A stretch of 22,910 bases of DNA from Micropepsaceae bacterium. GTDB taxonomy: Bacteria; Pseudomonadota; Alphaproteobacteria; Micropepsales; Micropepsaceae. The stretch lies in contig JANWHR010000073.1 of NCBI GenBank assembly GCA_025450355.1, forward strand, positions 1 through 22,910, in the 5' to 3' direction. The notes under the pieces were generated by a model. It searched no databases. It was not told the DNA's origin and worked only from the letters and a program-made list of their open reading frames with translations. Of this stretch, positions 16,669-22,910 are shown in pieces (positions within the stretch are counted from its first letter, which is position 1; each line of letters starts with the position of its first letter). A program made the position numbers and the translations under genes.

Positions 16669-17991
16669 TCAGGCACCGGCTCCATCTCCTACGGCAGGAC
16701 GGCCGATGCTGACGTATTCGAAACCCGCTCTGGTCATCTCCTCGGGCCGATAGATATTTCGAAGGTCCACCATCAATGGGCGCCTGAGAAGCTCCTTCAT
16801 TTTATTCAGATCGAGCGCGCGGAATTCGTTCCATTCGGTCAGGATCACCACTCCATCCGCCCCACCGGCCGCCTCATAGGCATCCGCAAAAACCTTGATG
16901 TCGAGCAGGCTCTTTGCTTCCCGCATTCCTTCCGGATCATAGGCATGAATGATGGCTCCCCGATTGACCAGTTCCGGAATGATGACGAGACTCGGGGCTT
17001 CCCGCATATCATCTGTGTTCGGCTTGAATGTCAGCCCCAGCACGGCAATGGTTTTGCCGGATACGCCGCCAAATGCGGTGGCAATCTTTTCCGCCATGCG
17101 CCTCTTGCGTTCTTCGTTCACGGACGAGACGGCTTCTACAAGCCGCGACGGCGCGCCCGCTTCCTCCGCTGTGCGAAGCAACGCGACGGTGTCCTTCGGA
17201 AAGCATGAACCGCCGTAGCCGGGGCCGGCGTGCAGGAATTTCGGGCCGATCCGCCCGTCCAGGCCAATTCCGCGTGCGACGTCCTGCACATTTGCACCGA
17301 CCCGCTCGCAGATGTCGGCGATCTCATTGATGAAGGTGATTTTGGTGGCAAGAAATGCGTTGGCTGCGTATTTGATCAATTCGGCCGTCTCCCGAGACGT
17401 GAACAGGATCGGCGTCTCGTTCAGGTAAAGCGGCCGGTACAGCTCCCGAAGCACGGAACGCGGCCTCTCGCTCGCGATTCCGCAGACCACACGATCAGGC
17501 CGGCGGAAATCCTCAATTGCCGACCCTTCGCGCAGGAATTCGGGATTCGAACAGACGTCAAAGTCGGCATCCGGACGAATTTGGCGTATGCGCTCGCCGA
17601 TTTTATGTCCGGTCCCGACGGGGACGGTCGATTTTGTTATGCCGACGGTGTAGCCGTCCAGCGCCGCCGCGATCTCTTCTGCCGCCGCGAACACATAGGA
17701 AAGATCGGCATGGCCGTCGCCGCGTCGCGATGGAGTCCCAACAGCGATGAACACGGCGTCGGCCTCCCGCACGCTGCTTTCGACTTCCATGGTGAACGAG
17801 AGTCTGCCGGCGCGCACATTGTCAGCCACGACCTCGGCCAGGCCGGGCTCGTAGATCGGAATACGGCCGGCTTTCAGCGCCTCGATTTTGGCTTCGTCCT
17901 TGTCCACGCAGACCACATGATGGCCGAACTCGGAGAAACAGGCGCCGGACACGAGCCCGACGTAACCCGTTCCCAACATTGCTATTTTCAT
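16669..17991 (-). CDS. ugd: UDP-glucose 6-dehydrogenase
   Basis: Ugd oxidises UDP-glucose to UDP-glucuronate with two NAD+, feeding polysaccharide synthesis. The 440-residue protein starts MKIAMLGTGYVGLVSGACFS, the NAD-binding Rossmann motif. The catalytic cysteine is Cys263 in GPGYGGSCFPKD, Lys207 is in ETAELIKYAANAFLATK, and the C-terminal domain includes GLTFKPNTDDMREAPS. I chose ATG 17991, with GGGGG upstream, over an in-frame start at 18018 because it begins at the conserved first strand. It lies 68 bases after recG on the same strand and is followed by galU. Confidence 0.95.
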   Translation of the reverse strand: MKIAMLGTGYVGLVSGACFSEFGHHVVCVDKDEAKIEALKAGRIPIYEPGLAEVVADNVRAGRLSFTMEVESSVREADAVFIAVGTPSRRGDGHADLSYVFAAAEEIAAALDGYTVGITKSTVPVGTGHKIGERIRQIRPDADFDVCSNPEFLREGSAIEDFRRPDRVVCGIASERPRSVLRELYRPLYLNETPILFTSRETAELIKYAANAFLATKITFINEIADICERVGANVQDVARGIGLDGRIGPKFLHAGPGYGGSCFPKDTVALLRTAEEAGAPSRLVEAVSSVNEERKRRMAEKIATAFGGVSGKTIAVLGLTFKPNTDDMREAPSLVIIPELVNRGAIIHAYDPEGMREAKSLLDIKVFADAYEAAGGADGVVILTEWNEFRALDLNKMKELLRRPLMVDLRNIYRPEEMTRAGFEYVSIGRPAVGDGAGA

Positions 17992-18059
17992 GTGTGCCCC
18001 CGGCCTGTATCGGGGCATTTTGTGGCCCGTGCGCGGCCCCGTTTCAAGAAGGAACTTTG

Positions 18060-20168
18060 CTACCCCGCGCGCAAATAGCGCACCGCCTCGTCGCGCCCGA
18101 AGAGATAGAGCAGGACTCGCAAGGCCCTGCCACGCGCCGAGATCAACTCCGGATCGCGTTCCAATAGGATCCGCGCGTCGTCACTGGCCGCGACCAGCAA
18201 TTCCTGATGCGCCGCGAGATCGGCAAAGTGAAAATCGGGAAGTCCGCTCTGTTTTGTGCCCAGGACTTCGCCGGCACCGCGCAGGCGCAAATCCTCTTCG
18301 GCGATGACAAAACCATCTTCGGTGCGGCGCAGGATGGAGAGCCTTTCTTTGGCCATGGCGCCAAGCGGTTCCTGATAAATCAGCAAGCATGTCGCAGCGC
18401 TGGTTCCGCGACCGACGCGCCCCCGTAGCTGATGCAACTGCGCCAGCCCAAACCGCTCCGCATGTTCAATCGCCATGATCGCCGCCTGGGGAATGTCCAC
18501 GCCCACTTCGATCACTGTTGTTGCAACAAGGATGCGCGTTTCGCCGCTTGCGAAGGAGCGCATCGCCGCGTCACGCTCAGCGGCTTTCAGCTTTCCATGA
18601 ACGAGCCCGACGCGAGAGCCGAAGATTTTGCGCAATGAAGCGGCACGTTGTTCCGCCGCCGCCAGGTCCAGGACTTCCGATTCCTGAACCAGGGGACAAA
18701 TCCAGAAGCAGCGCTGATCTTTTGCGATGGCGCGTTTGAGTCCGGCGATCACCTCGTCAATCCGTGACAGCGGAATGGCACGTGTCGCGACGGGTTTGCG
18801 TCCGGCAGGTTTTGACGTCAGCCGCGACACCTGCATGTCACCATAGGCGGTGAGTTGCAGCGTGCGCGGAATGGGCGTTGCGGTCATCACCAGGACATCG
18901 GCCGGGATATCGCCCTTGCCCTGAAGCTGCATGCGTTGATGGACGCCAAACCGGTGCTGCTCATCCACAACAGCAAGGCCCAGATCGCGGAACTGGACTT
19001 GATCGTAAAAGATCGCATGCGTGCCAATCAGAATGTCGATCGTGCCCGCGCCGACGCGGGCAAGCAGCGCGTCGCGCGCCCCGCCACGCTCACGGCCCGT
19101 GAGTAATGCGATTCGAACACCGGCGGCATCCGCCATTGGCGCCAGGGATGCGAGGTGCTGCCGCGCCAGGATTTCCGTGGGCGCCATCAGCGCGCCCTGA
19201 CAGCCTGCCTCCACCGCGTTCAGGAGCGCCGCCATTGCAACCACCGTTTTTCCGGATCCCACATCGCCCTGCAGGAGCTGCAACATGCGGCTGCCATCTT
19301 CCATCGCAGCCGTGATCTCAGAGATGGCCGACCGTTGGGTTTCGGTCAGGCGATAGGGCAGGGCGGCAATGGCTTTGCCACGCAAAACACCCTCGGCCTT
19401 GAGTGCGCGGCCGGGGCGGCTTCGCATTCTGTTTCGGATCAGCGCCAGCGCGAGTTGGCTCGCCAGCAGTTCATCGTAGGCAAGCCGCTTCCGCGCCGGA
19501 CTGACCGGCGACAATTCGGATTCAGTACGCGGCCCGTGCGCGGTGAACAGTGCGGTTCGGAAATCATTCCAGTGGTTGAGTTCGCGCCAGGCACTGTCCT
19601 GCCACTCCGGAAATTCGGCGACGCGTTCCAGCGCGCGCCCGATCAGCTTTTGCAGTGAACGCGGCGGCAAGCCCTCCGTTGTCCGGTACACGACGTCGAA
19701 TTCCGGAACGCCGGCTTCATCCTCGGCCGCCACAATGTAGTCCGGGTGGATCATTTGCAGCCGCTCGGAAAAGCGATCAATCCTGCCGGAAATCAGACGC
19801 CGGGATTTTAGCGGCAGCCGTGCCTTGATGCGCTCCGGGTTTCCGGTGAAGAACACCACCTCCATGGCGGCCGTGTCGTCCGCCGCCAAAACGCGGAATG
19901 GCTGCCGGGGAGACCGTCGCGGCAGGTATTCGAGAATGTTGACGGCGACGGTGGCGATCCGCCCTGCCTCGGCACGTTGGAGATTTGGACGATAACTGCG
20001 ATCGACCACATTCGCAGGCAGATGGAGCACCAGATCTTTCACGCGGGGTTGTACCGGCGTGGTCCCCAGTGCCCCGGCCAGCAGTTTGGCGACTTTCGAT
20101 CCAATGCCGGTAAGGGTGATCGCATCCGCAAACAGCGGGTTGAGAATCGCAGGCCGCATGCGCGCCAT
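18060..20168 (-). CDS. recG: ATP-dependent DNA helicase RecG
   Basis: RecG remodels stalled replication forks and branch-migrates Holliday junctions. The approximately 702-residue product has the N-terminal wedge/OB region (LTGIGSKVAKLL, VNILEYLPRR) and two helicase lobes. Motif I is QGDVGSGKTVVA, motif II VVDEQHRFG, motif III MTATPIPRT, then TTVIEVGVDIP and QLHQLRGRVGRG. The start is ATG 20168, with AGGG eight bases upstream, or ATG 20159. The frame remains open to 20609, but that extension runs antisense through sdhE and lacks RecG similarity. It is divergent from sdhE-mfd, a common alphaproteobacterial arrangement. Confidence 0.96.
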   Translation of the reverse strand: MARMRPAILNPLFADAITLTGIGSKVAKLLAGALGTTPVQPRVKDLVLHLPANVVDRSYRPNLQRAEAGRIATVAVNILEYLPRRSPRQPFRVLAADDTAAMEVVFFTGNPERIKARLPLKSRRLISGRIDRFSERLQMIHPDYIVAAEDEAGVPEFDVVYRTTEGLPPRSLQKLIGRALERVAEFPEWQDSAWRELNHWNDFRTALFTAHGPRTESELSPVSPARKRLAYDELLASQLALALIRNRMRSRPGRALKAEGVLRGKAIAALPYRLTETQRSAISEITAAMEDGSRMLQLLQGDVGSGKTVVAMAALLNAVEAGCQGALMAPTEILARQHLASLAPMADAAGVRIALLTGRERGGARDALLARVGAGTIDILIGTHAIFYDQVQFRDLGLAVVDEQHRFGVHQRMQLQGKGDIPADVLVMTATPIPRTLQLTAYGDMQVSRLTSKPAGRKPVATRAIPLSRIDEVIAGLKRAIAKDQRCFWICPLVQESEVLDLAAAEQRAASLRKIFGSRVGLVHGKLKAAERDAAMRSFASGETRILVATTVIEVGVDIPQAAIMAIEHAERFGLAQLHQLRGRVGRGTSAATCLLIYQEPLGAMAKERLSILRRTEDGFVIAEEDLRLRGAGEVLGTKQSGLPDFHFADLAAHQELLVAASDDARILLERDPELISARGRALRVLLYLFGRDEAVRYLRAG

Positions 20169-20245
20169 CGTATCGCCCTGCGCCGCTTCCGCGACAGGGC
20201 GGTCTGCATGATCGCGCCGGCGGAAAGGGCGCCCCGCCTTCACCA

Positions 20246-20273
20246 TGGCACAATCGGGTTTCCGCGCTATATA
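20246..20273 (+). promoter_or_regulatory. Candidate promoter of sdhE-mfd
   Basis: TGGCAC (20246-20251) and TATATA (20268-20273) are 16 bases apart in the 114-base gap between divergent recG and sdhE. The -35 is weak and the -10 is good. Transcription would begin almost at the sdhE ATG, implying a nearly leaderless message. Confidence 0.35.
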
Positions 20274-20282
20274 CATCGCCCC

Positions 20283-20558
20283 ATGATGGATCTGACCGAG
20301 TTGGAAATCCGGCGCAAAAAGGCACTGTTTCGTGCGCAGAGGCGCGGCTTCAGGGAACTGGACCTGATTTTTGCGGCGTTCGCGGGTGCGCACCTGGAAC
20401 GCCTCGACGCGCATGAACTGGAGCGCTTTGAAGCGCTGCTCTCTGTGCCGGACTGGCAGATTTTTGCCTGGATCATGGGACACGAGCGGGTGCCAACTGC
20501 GTATGACGATGATGTTTTCGCCCGGCTCTGTTCCTATCGCGCCAACCTGATTTTTTGA
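20283..20558 (+). CDS. sdhE: Succinate dehydrogenase flavinylation factor SdhE
   Basis: SdhE is a small cytoplasmic factor that promotes covalent FAD attachment to SdhA. The 91-residue length is typical, and the family motif RRGFRELD (20-27) with Arg21, Gly22 and Glu25 is intact, as is the conserved C-terminal DWQIFAWIMG. I chose ATG 20283, since an open extension upstream overlaps recG antisense and does not resemble SdhE; ATG 20286 is an alternative. It is followed after 10 bases by mfd, the usual alphaproteobacterial neighbour. Confidence 0.94.
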   Translation: MMDLTELEIRRKKALFRAQRRGFRELDLIFAAFAGAHLERLDAHELERFEALLSVPDWQIFAWIMGHERVPTAYDDDVFARLCSYRANLIF

Positions 20559-20568
20559 TTCAGCCACA

Positions 20569-22910
20569 GTGGAACGACTGACTGCCATAGCCCGCGCGAA
20601 GGCACGCATTACGGTTTCCGGCGCGCCGCAGGGCTATGATTCATATCTCGCCGCCGAAGCTGCATTGCGAATGAAGGCGCTGGCCGTCTTTGTCGCTGCG
20701 GATGACGCGCGTGCAGCCATTGCGCGTGAAGCAGCGGGATTCTTCGCGCCGGAGCTGACGGTGCTCGATTTTCCCGCCTGGGATTGCCTTCCCTACGACC
20801 GTGTCTCGCCACGTGCGGATATTGAAAGCCGCAGACTTGCGACCCTGGCGGCGTTGGCTGGCCGCGGAGAAAACCCGGGCGCCGGACTTTTGGTGACCAC
20901 GGTTAACGCAGTTTTGCAGCGGGTTCCCCCACGGCAGGTCGTTGCTGAATCCAGTTTCATGGCCCGCGCAGGCAAGGAGGTGGACCGCGGCCTCCTCATG
21001 CAATTCCTGGTTCGAAACGCGTATTCGAACACCGGGACGGTTCGCGAACCGGGTGAATTCGCCGTGCGCGGCGGCATCGTGGACCTGTGGCCACCCGGAC
21101 AGGACGAACCTCTGAGGCTGGATTTTTTCGGTCCGGAACTCGAGAGCATTCGCCGGTTTGATGCAGAATCCCAGCTTACCACCGGTTCTGAACAGGCGAT
21201 CGTGCTTTTGCCTGCGAGCGAAGCTCCGCTCGACCCGGATTCGATCAGCCGCTTTCGCAGCAATTATGTCGCGCGCTTTGGCGCGGTTACGGATGAAGAT
21301 CCGCTCTACGAGGCGGTCAGCGCAGGCCGGAAGCATGCCGGGATGGAGCACTGGCTGCCGCTGTTCTACCCGGCGCTGGACAGTCTGTTCGATTACGTGG
21401 GGCCGGCGCAGATATTTCTTTCGCCCAATGTGGAGGAAGCCAAAGACGCGCGAATTGAACTGGTTGGCGACTACTACGCGACGCGCGAATCGATGCGGTC
21501 AGGCAACACGGGTGAAACACTTTCCGCCCCGTACAAACCGCTGAAGCCCGAAGATCTGTACTTGAGTGCGCGCGAGTGGGACGCGGCACTTGCCAAAAGA
21601 AATGTCCGCGTGTTGTCGCCGTTCAAAGCACCCGATTCGATGAAATCCATTGACGCCGGGGGTATGCCGGGGAGGGACTTCGCACCCGAGCGCGCCCAGG
21701 AGAACCGTGCGCAGGAGACCGGACGCATCAATGTCTTCGAAGCCGCCGTTGGCCATATTGCGCAGATTCAGACATCGGGGCGGCGCGTGCTGGTCGGCTG
21801 CTGGAGCGAAGGTTCGGTCGAGCGCATGGGGGGCGTGCTGTCCGACCATGGCATCACCGCACTGAAGCGCGTGAACGACTGGCGTGAAGCATTGCGATTG
21901 CACGAGCGCGCGGTCGCGATCGCCGTGCTGCAAATCGATCACGGCTTTGAAGCGCCGGATTTCGTGCTGATCCCCGAGGAGGACATCCTCGGCGACCGTA
22001 TGGTGCGGCCGCGCGGCCGCGCCCGGCGGTCACAGCATTTCCTCCAGGAAGCCTCCGCCCTGACCGCGGGTGATCTGGTCACTCATATCGAGCACGGCGT
22101 TGGCCGCTATCTGGGACTGAAGACGATCGAAGTGCAGAACGCGCCGCATGATTGTCTTGAGCTCCAATATGACGGCGGGAAGCTGTTCTTGCCGGTCGAA
22201 AACATCGAACTGCTGACGCGCTTTGGATCGGAAGAATCCGGCGTGCAGCTGGACAGGCTCGGCGGCGCCGGCTGGCAGCACCGCAAGGCGCGGATGAAGG
22301 CGCGCATCCGCGAGATGGCCGCCGAATTGATCCGCATCGCCGCGGCGCGCGCCCTAAAGGAAATGCCGCCGATGGAATTGCCGCGCGGGATTTATGACGA
22401 ATTCTGCGCCCGGTTTCCCTATCTGGAGACAGAAGACCAGGAGCGCGCAATTGCGGATGTCGTAGAGGATCTGACCAGGGGCCGGCCCATGGATCGCCTC
22501 GTCTGCGGCGACGTCGGTTTCGGGAAAACCGAAGTGGCGCTGCGCGCGGCATTCCTCGCCACGATGTCAGGGAACCAGGTTGCTGTCGTGGTGCCAACCA
22601 CTCTGCTGGCGCGGCAGCATTACCGCACGTTCCGCGAACGCTTCGGCGGATTACCGGTTCGCATTGCGCAACTGTCCCGTTTTGTTCCGGCAAAGGAGGC
22701 AAAGGAGATTCGCAAGGGTCTCGCGGAGGGCAAAATCGATCTCGTCATCGGGACGCATGCATTGCTGGCCAAAACGATTTCGTTCCGGCATCTCGGCCTC
22801 ATGGTCATCGACGAGGAACAGCATTTCGGTGTGGGGCACAAGGAAAGGCTGAAGGCATTACGGGCCGACGTGCATGTACTGACGCTGACGGCGACGCCAA
22901 TTCCGCGCAC
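20569..22910 (+). CDS. mfd: Transcription-repair coupling factor Mfd (N-terminal two thirds, cut by window)
   Basis: Mfd removes RNA polymerase stalled at DNA lesions and recruits UvrA. About 780 residues are visible; full-length proteins are near 1150, so the translocase C-terminus is outside the window. Visible parts are the UvrB-like N-terminal region with FPAWDCLPYDRVSPRADI and REPGEFAVRGGIVDLW, the CarD-like RNA-polymerase-binding domain (about 498-552, LTAGDLVTHIEHGVGRYLGL), Walker A GDVGFGKT (647-654), DEEQ (748-751) and LTATPIPR at the edge. GTG at 20569 is the most plausible start, 10 bases after the sdhE stop; its ribosome binding site is poor, suggesting coupling to sdhE. No internal stop or frameshift was seen. 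Confidence 0.95.
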   Translation, partial: MERLTAIARAKARITVSGAPQGYDSYLAAEAALRMKALAVFVAADDARAAIAREAAGFFAPELTVLDFPAWDCLPYDRVSPRADIESRRLATLAALAGRGENPGAGLLVTTVNAVLQRVPPRQVVAESSFMARAGKEVDRGLLMQFLVRNAYSNTGTVREPGEFAVRGGIVDLWPPGQDEPLRLDFFGPELESIRRFDAESQLTTGSEQAIVLLPASEAPLDPDSISRFRSNYVARFGAVTDEDPLYEAVSAGRKHAGMEHWLPLFYPALDSLFDYVGPAQIFLSPNVEEAKDARIELVGDYYATRESMRSGNTGETLSAPYKPLKPEDLYLSAREWDAALAKRNVRVLSPFKAPDSMKSIDAGGMPGRDFAPERAQENRAQETGRINVFEAAVGHIAQIQTSGRRVLVGCWSEGSVERMGGVLSDHGITALKRVNDWREALRLHERAVAIAVLQIDHGFEAPDFVLIPEEDILGDRMVRPRGRARRSQHFLQEASALTAGDLVTHIEHGVGRYLGLKTIEVQNAPHDCLELQYDGGKLFLPVENIELLTRFGSEESGVQLDRLGGAGWQHRKARMKARIREMAAELIRIAAARALKEMPPMELPRGIYDEFCARFPYLETEDQERAIADVVEDLTRGRPMDRLVCGDVGFGKTEVALRAAFLATMSGNQVAVVVPTTLLARQHYRTFRERFGGLPVRIAQLSRFVPAKEAKEIRKGLAEGKIDLVIGTHALLAKTISFRHLGLMVIDEEQHFGVGHKERLKALRADVHVLTLTATPIPR

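Noticed and set aside
17230..18078. 282-codon plus-strand open frame opposite ugd
   Set aside because: It is antisense to a clear UDP-glucose dehydrogenase and has no family features.

Overview
This is an ordinary-looking stretch of alphaproteobacterial chromosome (high GC, tightly packed genes) with one less ordinary island in the middle. The assignment rests on gene order and regulatory motifs: a ppk-ppx tail, an IscR-led suf operon with two cysteine desulfurases, recG divergent from sdhE-mfd, and an exact CtrA-type box (TTAA-N7-TTAAC). I cannot name a genus. No rRNA, tRNA, CRISPR array, IS element or phage gene was seen.

Layout. Positions 1-1662 hold the last codons of a probable polyphosphate kinase and the exopolyphosphatase ppx. 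Positions 1663-1984 are non-coding, with a strong palindrome. Positions 1985-4564 (minus) carry an exported 16-TPR protein and, upstream of it, a small alpha/beta hydrolase. Positions 4681-12476 (plus) are the Fe-S cluster assembly operon iscR-sufS1-sufB-sufC-sufD-sufS2-sufU-sufT-sufA. Almost every junction in it is a 4-base ATGA overlap, and it is preceded by a well-formed promoter overlapped by an IscR type-1-like site. Positions 12477-13003 are a 527-base regulatory region with a sigma70-like promoter, a CtrA box on its -10, repeats, a hairpin and possibly one small gene. Positions 13004-14011 (plus) encode a SAM-dependent methyltransferase with the YEKPRGYxGD signature of PhcB-like enzymes. 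Facing it, 14045-15556 (minus) encodes a six-TM sensor histidine kinase. Upstream of the kinase on the minus strand are galU, ugd and recG. From 20283 (plus) come sdhE and mfd; mfd runs off the right edge.

How the parts work together. The suf operon supplies sulfur (two PLP desulfurases), a sulfur acceptor/scaffold (SufU), the SufBCD assembly complex, SufT and an A-type carrier, with IscR probably repressing its own operon when Fe-S supply is adequate. The ugd and galU products make UDP-glucose and UDP-glucuronate for envelope or exopolysaccharide synthesis. RecG and Mfd handle fork and transcription-coupled repair, and SdhE flavinylates succinate dehydrogenase.

The most interesting candidate is the methyltransferase/kinase pair: it resembles two components of the Phc (3-hydroxy fatty acid methyl ester) quorum-sensing system, sits beside exopolysaccharide precursor genes, and carries a CtrA box upstream. 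That reading is an inference from motifs and context.
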